Origin: Aeromicrobium sp. PE09-221
Lineage (GTDB): Bacteria > Actinomycetota > Actinomycetes > Propionibacteriales > Nocardioidaceae
Length of the DNA stretch: 64,000 nucleotides
Reading direction: 5' to 3'
Assembly: GCF_002174305.1 (NCBI RefSeq)
Contig: NZ_MIJB01000019.1
Coordinates: 1 to 64,000 of the forward strand
Positions 8,834 through 17,321 of this stretch are shown in pieces. Within the stretch, counting starts at the first letter, position 1, and each line of letters begins with the position of its first letter. A program made the position numbers and the translations under genes. Below the pieces are notes generated by a model. That model was not told the origin of the DNA, did no database searches, and was given only the letters and a program-made list of their open reading frames with translations.

Positions 8834-8863
8834 TACGATGGTCGTCGGCCTGTTCGCAGGCCG
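8834..8863 (+). promoter_or_regulatory. Promoter and leader hairpin of the yceD-rpmF-rnc-mutM operon
   Basis: A -10-like TACGAT (8834-8839) is followed by a short hairpin in the leader: CGGCCTG, loop TTCG, then CAGGCCG (8846-8863), and a T-rich stretch before the start codon. It could be a 5' stabilising stem or a weak attenuator. Confidence 0.4.
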
Positions 8864-8889
8864 TGTTCTGTTGTGCTCTCGATGAAGGA

Positions 8890-9414
8890 ATGTCCGTGTC
8901 TTCGGGTCCCTTGGTGTTCGACACCCAGGCACTGGGGCGTCGCCCCGGTACCGAGAAGACGTACACCCGCACCATCGAGGCGCCGACAGGTCTCGGCCTG
9001 GACGTGTTCGGTGTCCCCGAGGGGTCGCCCATCGAGCTCGAGCTTCGTCTCGAAGCGGTGATGGACGGAGTCTTGGCCACCGGCACGGCGTCCGCTCACG
9101 CGGTCGGCGAGTGCGTGCGGTGCCTGGACGATGTCGAGGAGGATCTCGATGTCGACGTCCAGGAGCTGTACCTCTACGACGATCCGGGGGAGGACGAACT
9201 GGCCCTCGAGGGCGACCTGCTCGACCTCGAGCCCGTGCTGACCGACGCGGTGGTGCTCGCACTGCCGCACAACCCGTTGTGTGATCCGGAGTGTCCGGGA
9301 TTGTGCCCTGAATGCGGGGCACGCCTCGCGGACGATCCCGATCACACACACGGCGAGGCGATCGACCCCCGATGGTCGGCGCTGACCCGACTGACCGAGC
9401 AAACTGAGGAGTAA
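8890..9414 (+). CDS. YceD/DUF177 family protein
   Basis: A 174-aa DUF177 protein, the conserved partner of L32, thought to act in 23S rRNA or ribosome maturation. The core shows GECVRCLDDVEEDL (about 73-86) and a C-terminal cysteine cluster CDPECPGLCPECGARL, the typical probable zinc site. GAAGGA at 8884-8889 is ideally spaced (6 bases) from a GTG at 8896, so the true start may be 8896 (172 aa) and not the ATG at 8890. The stop is 2 bases before rpmF. Confidence 0.88.
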   Translation: MSVSSGPLVFDTQALGRRPGTEKTYTRTIEAPTGLGLDVFGVPEGSPIELELRLEAVMDGVLATGTASAHAVGECVRCLDDVEEDLDVDVQELYLYDDPGEDELALEGDLLDLEPVLTDAVVLALPHNPLCDPECPGLCPECGARLADDPDHTHGEAIDPRWSALTRLTEQTEE

Positions 9415-9416
9415 TC

Positions 9417-9602
9417 GTGGCTGTCCCGAAGCGGAAGATGTCGCGCAGCAACACCCGTCACCGCCGTTCGGCCTGGAAGGCCAGCATCGTGCGGACGGTC
9501 GAGTGCGCCAACCCGGCGTGCAACGCCCGGGTGGTCCCGCACCGCGCCTGCGCCGAGTGCGGCCAGTACGGCGCGCGTGGCGAGCGTCGTCAGGTGCTCT
9601 GA
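9417..9602 (+). CDS. rpmF: 50S ribosomal protein L32
   Basis: Large-subunit ribosomal protein, 61 aa, GTG start. It begins [20 protein letters not shown] and has the zinc-ribbon cysteines in CANPAC and CAEC. It sits between yceD and rnc, the usual order. Confidence 0.97.
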   Translation: MAVPKRKMSRSNTRHRRSAWKASIVRTVECANPACNARVVPHRACAECGQYGARGERRQVL

Positions 9603-9612
9603 ACTGGTCCAC

Positions 9613-10311
9613 GTGACCGATTCGCTGCGTGATGTCCTCGGGGTCCCCGATCTGGACCCCGGGCTCCTGCAGCATGCCCTGACACATCGCTCGTACGCGT
9701 ACGAGAACGGCAACGTCCCCAATAACGAGCGCTTGGAGTTCCTGGGCGACTCGGTGTTGGGGTTCGTCGTCACGGAGATGATCTTCCGGCGCCATCCCGA
9801 TCTGCCCGAGGGGCAGCTGGCCAAGCTCCGTGCCGCGGTGGTGAGTGCCAAGGCCCTCGCCGAGGTGGCGCGGACCCTCGGTCTCGGTGAGCACCTGTTG
9901 CTCGGCAGGGGCGAGGAGACCACCGGCGGACGAGACAAGCCGTCGATCCTCTCCGACACGATGGAAGCCGTGATCGGGGCGATCTTCCTGGCCTTCGGCA
10001 TCGAACGCGTCGCCGAGGTCATCCGCACGATCTTCGAACCCGTCATCGCCGATGCCGCGGCACTCGGTGCCGGGCTGGACTGGAAGACCTCGCTGCAGGA
10101 GGTCGCCGCCGACCACGGGCTCGGCGTGCCGGTCTACCAGCTCGAGGGCACCGGCCCGGACCACGACAAGAAGTTCACCGCGAGCGTCGTGATGACCGAT
10201 CGGGTCTACCACGGTGGTGAAGGCCGTTCCAAGAAGGAGGCCGAGCAGATGGTGGCCGAGATCGCCTGGCGCGCCATCACCGCCGAGATGAGCGATGCCG
10301 GAGCTTCCTGA
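9613..10311 (+). CDS. rnc: Ribonuclease III
   Basis: Double-strand-specific endoribonuclease for rRNA and mRNA processing, 232 aa. The RNase III signature [13 protein letters not shown] (about 39-51) carries catalytic residues, and [12 protein letters not shown] supplies the second acidic cluster. A dsRNA-binding domain fills the last 70 residues or so. The GTG at 9613 is chosen because it starts [10 protein letters not shown] just after the rpmF stop; the longer frame would overlap rpmF. Its 3' end overlaps mutM by 17 bases. Confidence 0.94.
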   Translation: MTDSLRDVLGVPDLDPGLLQHALTHRSYAYENGNVPNNERLEFLGDSVLGFVVTEMIFRRHPDLPEGQLAKLRAAVVSAKALAEVARTLGLGEHLLLGRGEETTGGRDKPSILSDTMEAVIGAIFLAFGIERVAEVIRTIFEPVIADAAALGAGLDWKTSLQEVAADHGLGVPVYQLEGTGPDHDKKFTASVVMTDRVYHGGEGRSKKEAEQMVAEIAWRAITAEMSDAGAS

Positions 10312-11146
10312 GGTCGAAGTCGTGCGCCGCGGGCTGGACGATCATGTCGTCGGTCGCACGATCGTCTCGGTCGACGTGCTGGACACCCGCTCGGTCCGCC
10401 GGCACGGCCCCGGACCCCACGACTTCATCGCCCGACTGCGCGGGCAGCAGGTGCGGGCGGCGCGTCGCCGAGGCAAGTACCTGTGGCTGCCGCTGGACGA
10501 CGGTGATGCACTGCTGGCCCATCTGGGCATGAGCGGCCAGATGCTGATCTCCGCGCCGGATGTCCCGGAGCCCCGCCACCTGCGCGTCCGGGTCTGTCTC
10601 GACGACGGCAATGAACTGCGCTTCGTGGACCAGCGGATCTTCGGCGGGCTGGCGGTGAGCACCGGTGGTGCCGAGCTGCCTGATGAGATCGAGCACATCG
10701 CCCGCGATCCCTTGGATCCGCTCTTCGACGCGGCGGAGTTCTCCCGACGGCTGCGGCGACGCGAGACCGGCATCAAGAGGGCGCTGCTCGACCAGACGCT
10801 CGTGTCCGGTGTCGGCAATATCTATGCCGATGAGGCGCTGTGGCGCACGCCCCTGCACTATGCCCGCAACACCCGTCATCTGCGGACTCGCGAGATCGAC
10901 GGCCTGCTGGGACATCTGCGCGATGTCATGGGCGATGCGCTGGACCAGGGCGGCACATCTTTCGATGCCTTATATGTCAACATCAACGGTCAATCCGGAT
11001 ATTTCGATCGATCGCTTCACGCCTACGGGCGCGAGGGCGAGCCCTGCGACCGGTGCGGCACGCCGATGCGCCGCGACTCCTTCATGAACCGGTCGAGCTA
11101 CTGGTGCCCCCGCTGTCAGCCCCGCCCCCGCAACGGGCGTTGGTGA
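10295..11146 (+). CDS. mutM: Formamidopyrimidine-DNA glycosylase
   Basis: Base-excision repair glycosylase/AP lyase that removes 8-oxoguanine and FaPy lesions. 283 aa. It starts PELPEVE after Met removal, giving the catalytic Pro1 and Glu2. The helix-two-turn-helix region holds [15 protein letters not shown], and the C-terminal zinc finger is CDRCGTPM...CPRC. It overlaps rnc, which implies coupling. Confidence 0.96.
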   Translation: MPELPEVEVVRRGLDDHVVGRTIVSVDVLDTRSVRRHGPGPHDFIARLRGQQVRAARRRGKYLWLPLDDGDALLAHLGMSGQMLISAPDVPEPRHLRVRVCLDDGNELRFVDQRIFGGLAVSTGGAELPDEIEHIARDPLDPLFDAAEFSRRLRRRETGIKRALLDQTLVSGVGNIYADEALWRTPLHYARNTRHLRTREIDGLLGHLRDVMGDALDQGGTSFDALYVNINGQSGYFDRSLHAYGREGEPCDRCGTPMRRDSFMNRSSYWCPRCQPRPRNGRW

Positions 11147-11464
11147 CCTCGGCGAGGGATTGACGGCTGCGTTGATTCTTGTTCGGGCTCGATGCGTGCG
11201 AGATAGGCGCGATGCCCGTCGATCAGCAGCTGACGGGCCCGCGAGTAGTCGGTTGTTCGGCGGCGGGATCAGGATCTGCCGGACGTCGTGCCAGGCGAGG
11301 GGGTTCTCCTTGTCGCCGGCACCGATGAACAGCAGCCCCGGGGCGAACAGGAAGATCAGCATCCACGGCGCCACCACGAACGCCAGGACGACGAACACCA
11401 CGATCGCCATCGCGGCCAGCGCCCGGCCGACGACGCTGCTCACTCGTCCCGTTCCACGTATCAC
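11116..11464 (-). pseudogene. Small two-helix membrane protein, frameshifted
   Basis: From the ATG at 11464 the frame encodes about 70 residues: a basic N-terminus, then two hydrophobic helices (AAMAIVVFVVLAFVVAPWML and IFLFAPGLLFIGAG), then WHDVRQILIPPPNN. Near 11250 the coding signal moves one frame: the original frame turns into rare, low-GC3 codons, while the next frame reads DYSRARQLLIDGHRAYLARI and stops at 11116. One extra base in the GAACAACCGAC stretch would explain this. Function unknown. It overlaps the mutM 3' end by 31 bases. The cause could be a mutation, programmed frameshifting or a sequencing error. Confidence 0.6.
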
Positions 11465-11508
11465 GCGAGCCGACGTTACCGGGCCCGCTGCATCTACGCT
11501 CGAGGTGC

Positions 11509-11565
11509 CGAGTCGTGCAAGTTCGCCCTATAAACGCCCTGATGAGGGCGAATTTGCACCACTCG
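11509..11565. repeat. Long intergenic hairpin, locus-specific type
   Basis: Arms 11509-11529 and 11545-11565 (21 nt) pair at 19 of 21 positions, with a 15-base loop. The element lies in the divergent gap between the small membrane gene and dgt. The right arm read in reverse contains CGAGTGGTGC, also found in the outer arm of the cluster at 8661-8774, which hints at relatedness. Confidence 0.75.
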
Positions 11566-11622
11566 CGGGGCCGCGTCGGCGAGAACGTGAGCTGACGACA
11601 TCGTCTCGGGGGAACCTCGCGA

Positions 11623-11628
11623 TAGGCT
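11623..11628 (+). promoter_or_regulatory. -10 box, leaderless promoter of dgt
   Basis: TAGGCT, 7 bases before the ATG at 11636. Confidence 0.5.
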
Positions 11629-11635
11629 CGGCGCG

Positions 11636-12862
11636 ATGAGCGAGCGGTATGGGCCCGAGGCGCGGGCGCGTTTCGTGGCCGAGGCCCCGAAACGCCCAGG
11701 ACGCACGCCCTTCGAGCGTGATCGCGCGCGCATCCTGCACTCCTCGGCGCTGCGGCGGCTCTCGGCCAAGACCCAGGTGTTGGGTGCCGGTGTCGACGAC
11801 TTCGTGCGCAATCGGTTGACCCACTCGCTCGAGGTCGCCCAAGTCGCCCGCGAGCTGGGCAAGGCGCTGGGCTGCGATCCCGATATCGTCGACTCGGCCG
11901 CGCTGTCCCACGATCTCGGGCACCCGCCCTTCGGTCACAATGGAGAGACCGCCTTGAACGCCGTGTCCAGCGAGATCGGCGGTTTCGAGGGCAATGCCCA
12001 GACTCTGCGGCTTCTCACCCGGCTCGAGGCCAAGACCTTCGCCGCTGATGGCCGCAGCGTCGGGCTCAACCTCACCCGCGCCACCCTCGGCGCCTGCGTC
12101 AAATACCCGTGGCGAGGCGGTGAGGCACCGGACGGCGGACCGAAGTTCGGCGTCTACGACGATGATGTCGAGGTCTTCGACTGGATCTGTTCCGGGGCCG
12201 AGCGTTTCCGCCGTCCCATCGAGGCGCAGGTCATGGATCTCTCCGATGACATCGCCTACTCGGTGCACGATGTCGAGGACGGTGTGGTGGGAGGCTGGTT
12301 CGACCTCGTCGGCGGCCTGGACCTCCCTCGCGTCTTCGCGGTTGCGCGTGACTGGTACGAGCCGGGTGCCGATGACGACCGGCTGGGCGCCGCGCTGGAG
12401 CGCCTGCAGGCGATGCCGGAGTGGCCATCGTCCCGTTTCGACGGCGGGCGGGCGTCACGCGCCGTCATCAAGAGCCTCACGAGTGCGCTCATCGGTCGTT
12501 TCGCGGTGGCCGCGCAGCGTGCCACCACGGCCCGGTGGGGGCATGGCCCGTTAGTGCGCTTCGAGGCCGATCTGGAGCTGCCGCAGGAGACGGTCGACGA
12601 GATCCTCGTCCTGAAGGCGATCGCCGCCCATCATGTGATGATGAGCGCCGATCGCACCGCGCTGCTCGCTGAGCAGCGCGACCTCCTGGGGGCGCTCGTG
12701 ACCGAACTCGTGAACACAGGCGACAAACACCTCGATGCCGACTTCGTCGGAGACTTCCAGGCCGCGGATGACGATGCCGGCCGATTGCGCGTGGTGATCG
12801 ACCAGGTCGCGAGCCTGACCGATCTGTCGGCTGTGGGTTGGGCCGATCGGCTCCTTTCGTGA
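11636..12862 (+). CDS. dgt: Deoxyguanosinetriphosphate triphosphohydrolase-like protein
   Basis: HD-domain dNTP triphosphohydrolase that cleaves dNTPs to the nucleoside plus tripolyphosphate and so limits dNTP pools. 408 aa, with the HD metal motif in RLTHSLEVAQ (about 61-70) and ALSHDLGHPPFGHNGE (about 88-103). A second conserved segment is LSDDIAYSVHDVEDG (about 202-216). Placed directly before dnaG, as in mycobacteria. Nucleotide specificity is not certain. Confidence 0.9.
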   Translation: MSERYGPEARARFVAEAPKRPGRTPFERDRARILHSSALRRLSAKTQVLGAGVDDFVRNRLTHSLEVAQVARELGKALGCDPDIVDSAALSHDLGHPPFGHNGETALNAVSSEIGGFEGNAQTLRLLTRLEAKTFAADGRSVGLNLTRATLGACVKYPWRGGEAPDGGPKFGVYDDDVEVFDWICSGAERFRRPIEAQVMDLSDDIAYSVHDVEDGVVGGWFDLVGGLDLPRVFAVARDWYEPGADDDRLGAALERLQAMPEWPSSRFDGGRASRAVIKSLTSALIGRFAVAAQRATTARWGHGPLVRFEADLELPQETVDEILVLKAIAAHHVMMSADRTALLAEQRDLLGALVTELVNTGDKHLDADFVGDFQAADDDAGRLRVVIDQVASLTDLSAVGWADRLLS

Positions 12863-12867
12863 CGGCT

Positions 12868-12873
12868 TAGTAT
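12868..12873 (+). promoter_or_regulatory. -10 box, leaderless promoter of dnaG
   Basis: TAGTAT begins 6 bases after the dgt stop and ends 6 bases before the dnaG ATG. The primase therefore seems to have its own start site despite the 17-base gap between the genes. Confidence 0.5.
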
Positions 12874-12879
12874 CGGGGC

Positions 12880-14766
12880 ATGGCGCTCATCAAGGACGAG
12901 GATATCCAGCTCGTCCGTGAGCGGGTGCGCATCGACGAGGTCGTGGAGCAGTACGTGACCCTGCGCAATGCCGGCGGGGGAGCGCGCAAAGGGCTCTGCC
13001 CGTTCCACGACGAGAAGACGCCGTCCTTCAATGTTCGCCCGGCGCAGGGCTTTTACTACTGCTTCGGTTGCGGTGCGGGCGGCGATGCGATCAAGTTCCT
13101 GCGTGAGATCGAAGGGTTGTCCTTCGCCGAGGCCGTCGAACGACTCGCGGGCCGATACGGCGTGCAACTGCGGTATGACGAGGGCACCCCGGTCGGGCCG
13201 CGCCGCGACCCTGGTCAGCGCCAGCGGCTGCTGGAGGCACACCGGCTGGCGGGGGAGTTCTACCACGAGGCGCTGATGCAGTCCGCTGAGGCGCAACCGG
13301 GTCGGCAGTTCGTGACCGACCGGGGTTTCGACCGGGCGGCGGCGGAGATGTTCGCGATGGGGTGGGCGCCGCGCGGTGGCGAGGCACTCGTCGGCCATCT
13401 CAAGGGCAAGGGCTTCAGCGACGAGGACCTCATCGTCGGGGGTCTCGCGGCACGTGGACAGCGCGGGCTCTATGACAAGTTCCGTGGACGGCTGCTCTGG
13501 CCGATCCGGGAGATCAGCGGCGAGGTCATCGGCTTCGGAGCCCGCCGGATGCTCGAGGACGATCGCATCGAGGCCAAGTACCTCAACACCTCCGAGTCGC
13601 CCATCTACAAGAAGAGCCAGGTGCTGTACGGTATCGACCTCGCCCGGCGGCAGATCTCCTCACGCAGTCAGGCGGTCATCGTCGAGGGGTACACCGATGT
13701 CATGGCCTGTCACCAGGCGGGCGTCACCACGGCGGTCGCGACCTGCGGCACGGCCTTCGGCGAGGATCACGCCCGCGTGCTGCGCCGGCTGCTGCTCGAT
13801 CATGACGCCTTCCACGGCGAGATCGTCTTCACCTTCGATGGTGACGAGGCCGGACAGCGTGCCGCGATGAAGGCGTTCTCGGGGGATGAGCAGTTCGCGG
13901 GCCAGACCTATGTGGCCGTCGAGCCGCGGGGCATGGACCCGTGCGATCTGCGCCTCGCCGATGGCGACGCGGCCGTCCGCGAGCTGGTCGCCTCGCGTGT
14001 ACCGCTCTACCGCTTCGTGCTCGACAATATCCTCACCCGTTACGACCTCGACCGCGGTGACCAGCGCGTCGACGCCATCCGCGAGTCGGTCCAGCTGGCA
14101 TCGGCGATCCGCGACAAGTCGAAGGTCGACGAGTTCCTGCGGGAGATCGCCAGCCGTGTCGGTGCCGATGTCGACCAGGTGCGCCAGGAGTTCCGTTCGG
14201 CCAAGCCCGCGGCGACTGGCGGGCGCAAGACGGCCCCGGCGGCGGCCCCCGAACCGCGGACGGCCCCCGCGGCGCCTCCGGGACCGAGCTTCGCAGCCCC
14301 GCAGTTCGCCGACGAGCGCGAGGCGCTCAAGGCGATCGTGCAGTTCCCGCATATCGCGAAGCAGCTCACCGACGATATCGGCGAGAACGACTTCACCCAT
14401 CCGGTGGCGCAGGAGCTGTGGCGCAGGATCGAGGCCCGGGGCCTGCCGGACGGCCCGGACAGCGGGTGGCTGCCGGGCTTGGCCGATAGCCTCGACGAGG
14501 GTCTGGGTCGGGTCCTGGGCGTCGCGGCGGCCGAGCCGCTCCACTCCTCGGAGCGCTCGACGCAGGCGGTCGTGGCGGCGGTGCTGGCGCGCCTGCAGGA
14601 GTTGACCGTCGCGCGACGGATCGTGGAGGTCAAGTCCAAGCTTCAACGCACCAATCCGCTGGAGGAGTCCGAGCAGTACAACCGGATGTTCGGTGAGCTG
14701 GTGGCGCTCGAGCAGCAGCGGCGGGACTTTCGCGAGCGGATCATCGGCGCGATGGAACAGGCCTGA
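12880..14766 (+). CDS. dnaG: DNA primase
   Basis: Synthesises RNA primers for replication. 628 aa. The N-terminal CHC2 zinc finger is CPFHDEKTPSF...CFGCG (about 40-65). The TOPRIM catalytic core has EGYTDVMA (about 268) and FDGDEAG (about 313). A Pro/Ala-rich linker (about 440-470) leads to the C-terminal helicase-binding region. All key residues are present. The downstream gap holds repeats and then a converging tRNA. Confidence 0.97.
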   Translation: MALIKDEDIQLVRERVRIDEVVEQYVTLRNAGGGARKGLCPFHDEKTPSFNVRPAQGFYYCFGCGAGGDAIKFLREIEGLSFAEAVERLAGRYGVQLRYDEGTPVGPRRDPGQRQRLLEAHRLAGEFYHEALMQSAEAQPGRQFVTDRGFDRAAAEMFAMGWAPRGGEALVGHLKGKGFSDEDLIVGGLAARGQRGLYDKFRGRLLWPIREISGEVIGFGARRMLEDDRIEAKYLNTSESPIYKKSQVLYGIDLARRQISSRSQAVIVEGYTDVMACHQAGVTTAVATCGTAFGEDHARVLRRLLLDHDAFHGEIVFTFDGDEAGQRAAMKAFSGDEQFAGQTYVAVEPRGMDPCDLRLADGDAAVRELVASRVPLYRFVLDNILTRYDLDRGDQRVDAIRESVQLASAIRDKSKVDEFLREIASRVGADVDQVRQEFRSAKPAATGGRKTAPAAAPEPRTAPAAPPGPSFAAPQFADEREALKAIVQFPHIAKQLTDDIGENDFTHPVAQELWRRIEARGLPDGPDSGWLPGLADSLDEGLGRVLGVAAAEPLHSSERSTQAVVAAVLARLQELTVARRIVEVKSKLQRTNPLEESEQYNRMFGELVALEQQRRDFRERIIGAMEQA

Positions 14767-14786
14767 CCGAGCGCCCCCGTCAGGGC

Positions 14787-14867
14787 GGGCGGTGAGCCGG
14801 CGTCCGTTCTCGGCGGTGGGCGGTGAGCCAGCGTCCCTCCGTCTGCTCAGATGGACGCTGAGGCACC
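14787..14867. repeat. Repeat element of the GCGGTG family
   Basis: GGGCGGTGAGCCGGCGTCC at 14787-14805 is repeated directly at 14818-14836 with one change. The second copy pairs with an inverted 15-mer at 14853-14867 (12 of 15 positions). It lies in the convergent gap between dnaG and tRNA-Asn. Confidence 0.6.
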
Positions 14868-14890
14868 ATCGGTAGGGGAAACAGAGAGAA

Positions 14891-14920
14891 GGGCAACCGG
14901 CTCGACGAGCCTGGTTGCCC
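14891..14920 (-). terminator. Terminator of tRNA-Asn
   Basis: A hairpin with GGGCAACC and GGCTC arms (one bulge) is followed on the minus strand by TTCTCTCTGTTT, just past the 3' end of the tRNA. Confidence 0.7.
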
Positions 14921-14936
14921 TGGTCCTTCGGAGTTC

Positions 14937-15012
14937 TGGCTCCCCCGGTTGGACTCGAACCAACAACCCTCCGGTTAACAGCCGAATGCTCTGCCAATTG
15001 AGCTACAGGGGA
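14937..15012 (-). tRNA. tRNA-Asn (anticodon GTT)
   Basis: Cloverleaf: acceptor TCCCCTG paired with CGGGGGA (one G-U), D-arm GCTC/GAGC, anticodon loop CTGTTAA and T-loop TTCGAGT. Discriminator G is followed by an encoded CCA (14937-14939). Confidence 0.95.
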
Positions 15013-15043
15013 TGGGCTCCTTGAGGAGCGACCGGTGACGACT

Positions 15044-15625
15044 CTAGCAGTCCGGCCCTGGGGACCCAACCACCGGGGCGGCCCACTCCCGACGGAGGTG
15101 TTCGAGCGCGCGGGCCTCGCGTCGTCGGACCTCGGCGACGGCGAGCCCGAGCCGTGCCGCGACCTCGGCCCGCGACCTCGGATCGGAGCCGGGTTCGAGG
15201 CCGAATCGATCTTTCAGGATGCGGGCATCGAACTCGCTCAGGGTGTCGAGCGCGTCGTGGAGTGCACCGGCGTCGGTGGTCGCGGGCTCGGAGACCTCGT
15301 CGAGGGGAAGCAGCGAGGGGTGCGGTGGCCGGCGCATCGCTCCGTCGATCCAGGGCCAGGCGAAACTGACCAGCCGGGTGCCGCGGTCGGGGTCGAAGCG
15401 GTCCACCGCTCGGATCAGCGCCGCGGTGCCGTCCTGCACGGCATCGTCGAAGTCCTCCGGCCCCACGCGACGGCGCAAGGCGTGCAGTACCACCCAGCGC
15501 AGTCCGGTCTCGATCAGCACGCGGCGTGCACGTGGATCACCCTCCCGGCAGCGGACGAGAAGCTCCCTCTCCTCCTCGGCGGACAGCGGGGGAGCTTCGA
15601 GCGCGCGGCGGGCGTAGGGCGACAT
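15044..15625 (-). CDS. Sigma-70 family RNA polymerase sigma factor (small)
   Basis: A 193-aa sigma factor. Region 2 is recognised in DAVQDGTAALIRAVDRFDPD with SFAWPWIDGAMRR (about 60-100). Region 4 is DTLSEFDARILKDRFGLEPG followed by the HTH segment RAEVAARLGLAVAEVRRREA and LEHLRR. The linker between them is short and region 1.1 is absent. The region 2 and 4 wording resembles the primary/group 3 type more than typical ECF factors. The ATG at 15625 is chosen because the upstream extension is low-complexity and overlaps the next gene. No anti-sigma gene is adjacent. Confidence 0.75.
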   Translation of the reverse strand: MSPYARRALEAPPLSAEEERELLVRCREGDPRARRVLIETGLRWVVLHALRRRVGPEDFDDAVQDGTAALIRAVDRFDPDRGTRLVSFAWPWIDGAMRRPPHPSLLPLDEVSEPATTDAGALHDALDTLSEFDARILKDRFGLEPGSDPRSRAEVAARLGLAVAEVRRREARALEHLRREWAAPVVGSPGPDC

Positions 15626-15692
15626 GTGCACACCGTGCCCGCCATCGGATGATCTGTCATCCGTCCCGAACCGTGCCTGTGGACGGCCAGCA

Positions 15693-16436
15693 TCACTCGC
15701 CGAAGCTGAGGCGGAACACCTCGAAGGTGGCGGCGTGGCGCACGCCGAGGCGGCGACCCGCGTCACGGGACATGCCCTCGAGGAACTCGGCCGGATCGAA
15801 CTGCTCCCAGCCCAGCCCCTCGATATAGGCGCGGTGGGCGGCGAGCGACGCGACCCCGGCATCGAAGGTGTCCGTGGTGTCCACCGCGTGCTCGGCTCGG
15901 GGGGAACCCGCGGCCCAGACCTCGCGGACCCCGCCCCACGGCTCGAGGCCTTCCTCGGTCAGCTGATCGGTGTGGATCCAGCGGTTCCCGGCATCCTGAC
16001 AGGCGTGCAGTGTCGCCTGTCCGACGGCGATGTGATCGACCTGATTGGGTGCGGAGCCTCCCCAGGAGTCACGGAAGTTGTTGGTGATGACGATCTCGGG
16101 GCGATGACGCCGGATCTCGCGGGCGATCGCGGCACGCAGCGGGATCCCGAACTCGACGATACCGTCGCGCCAGCGCAGGAAGTCGACCGTCTCGACCCCG
16201 ACCACGGCCGCGGAGTCGCGCTGCTCGGCCTCGCGGACGGGCCCGCACTGCTCGGGAGGCAGTGAGTCGATGCCGGCCTCGCCGCTGGTCACCATGCAGT
16301 AGACGACGGACTTGCCCTGCCCCGTCCAGCGCGCGACCGCGGCCGCGGCACCGAACTCGACATCGTCGGGGTGGGCCACGACCACGAGCGCGGACGTCCA
16401 GTCTTCGGTCACGGGGGTCAACGCGTCATCGCTCAT
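15693..16436 (-). CDS. PIG-L/LmbE family deacetylase
   Basis: Zinc-dependent N-deacetylase, 247 aa. The zinc-binding AHPDD motif (about 21-25) includes the catalytic Asp, and the third ligand lies in NQVDHIAVG (about 131-139). The family includes MshB and Mca of mycothiol metabolism; this length is shorter than MshB or Mca, so the substrate stays open. Leaderless promoter at 16443-16448. The gene ends 67 bases before the sigma factor start, same strand. Confidence 0.8.
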   Translation of the reverse strand: MSDDALTPVTEDWTSALVVVAHPDDVEFGAAAAVARWTGQGKSVVYCMVTSGEAGIDSLPPEQCGPVREAEQRDSAAVVGVETVDFLRWRDGIVEFGIPLRAAIAREIRRHRPEIVITNNFRDSWGGSAPNQVDHIAVGQATLHACQDAGNRWIHTDQLTEEGLEPWGGVREVWAAGSPRAEHAVDTTDTFDAGVASLAAHRAYIEGLGWEQFDPAEFLEGMSRDAGRRLGVRHAATFEVFRLSFGE

Positions 16437-16442
16437 GGACCC

Positions 16443-16448
16443 ACGCTA
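16443..16448 (-). promoter_or_regulatory. -10 box, leaderless promoter of LmbE-type gene
   Basis: TAGCGT on the minus strand, 6 bases before the ATG at 16436. Confidence 0.5.
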
Positions 16449-16500
16449 CGGGGCAGGGGAACCCTTCGCGAGGCCACCGCTCAGGTCTCGATCGACCGAG

Positions 16501-16574
16501 TAGGGAGTGCGGGGCTCGAACCCGCGACCCAAGGATTATGAGTCCTCTGCTCTAACCGGCTGAGCTAACTCCCC
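16501..16574 (-). tRNA. tRNA with CAU anticodon (Met elongator or Ile2)
   Basis: Acceptor GGGGAGT pairs with ACTCCCT, giving a G1-U72 wobble. D-arm GCTC/GAGC, anticodon loop CTCATAA, T-loop TTCGAGC, discriminator A, no encoded CCA. The U at position 72 and the G27-U43 pair are shared with or permitted by Ile2 tRNAs, where TilS converts the C34, but elongator Met cannot be excluded. Confidence 0.85.
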
Positions 16575-16661
16575 GTGGCGAGAACTATCGGGCCGTCTCA
16601 CCCCGGCCTGGAGTTCAGTATGGCCCACGGCATCGTGCGCGCGGGATCGGGGCACACGGTT

Positions 16662-16667
16662 TAGGCT
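16662..16667 (+). promoter_or_regulatory. -10 box, leaderless promoter of small gene pair
   Basis: TAGGCT, 6 bases before the GTG at 16674. Confidence 0.5.
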
Positions 16668-16673
16668 TCGCTC

Positions 16674-16856
16674 GTGGGCTGGGGATGGCGTGCCAAGGGC
16701 GACCTGCGGGCGAAGATCGAGGCGAGTCTGCCTGATGCCATCGAGGTCTTGCGCGATATCGCGCTGAACTCCCCGGACGAACGAGCCCAGGAGCGAGCGC
16801 GCGAGTCGTTGGCGAAGTTCGGCATCCCCGTCCAGCCCGAGAGAAAGGCCGACTAG
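16674..16856 (+). CDS. Small hypothetical protein (60 aa)
   Basis: Mostly helical, charged 60-residue protein with the motif PDAIEVLRDIALNSPDERAQ. I do not recognise the family; the pattern resembles a single HEAT-like helical repeat. GTG start supported by the leaderless promoter. Codon use is typical for this genome. Its stop is 3 bases before the HAD-family gene, so the two are co-transcribed. Confidence 0.6.
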   Translation: MGWGWRAKGDLRAKIEASLPDAIEVLRDIALNSPDERAQERARESLAKFGIPVQPERKAD

Positions 16857-16859
16857 CCG

Positions 16860-17321
16860 ATGTCGGAATCGCGTCCCGCCGTGCTCTTCGATCTCGACGG
16901 CACCCTCTGCGACACCCGCTCGATCGAGCATCTGGTCACCGGTGACGAACCCGACTACCGCGCCTTCCATGCCGCATCGGCGAGATGCCCGGCGGATCCT
17001 GTGGTGGCGGAAGCCGCGCGTGCGGCGCATCGGGAGGGACGTGCTGTGGTGATCGTGTCCTCACGGGAGTTCATCTGGCGGGACCTGACGATGGACTGGC
17101 TCGTGTCCCACGAGATCCCTTATGACGGGCTCTACCTGCGGTACTCGAGTGACTTCCGCCCGGCGGCAGTGGTCAAGGCCGAACTGCTGGGGCACGTCCG
17201 AGAGGACGGCTTTCGTCCGGTGGCAGCTTGGGAGAACCACGACGCGATCCTCGACCTCTGGCGTGAGAGCGGCATCGCCGAGGTGCACGATGCCCGCGTC
17301 GAGTCCGCTCAGAGCCCGTAG
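16860..17321 (+). CDS. HAD-superfamily phosphatase (polynucleotide-kinase 3'-phosphatase-like)
   Basis: A 153-aa HAD phosphatase: motif I FDLDGTL (9-15) with the nucleophile Asp10 and acid/base Asp12, motif II VIVSSRE (about 62-68), a lysine in VVKAEL, and a motif III-like AWENHDAILDLW. The arrangement and size resemble the phosphatase domain of phage-type polynucleotide kinases. The substrate is unknown. Its 3' end overlaps the converging GNAT gene by 13 bases. Confidence 0.65.
   Translation: MSESRPAVLFDLDGTLCDTRSIEHLVTGDEPDYRAFHAASARCPADPVVAEAARAAHREGRAVVIVSSREFIWRDLTMDWLVSHEIPYDGLYLRYSSDFRPAAVVKAELLGHVREDGFRPVAAWENHDAILDLWRESGIAEVHDARVESAQSP

Noticed and set aside
10970..11115. Extension of the small minus-strand membrane gene into mutM
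   Set aside because: The extended frame is the antisense shadow of mutM; the real frame shifts near 11250 and stops at 11116.
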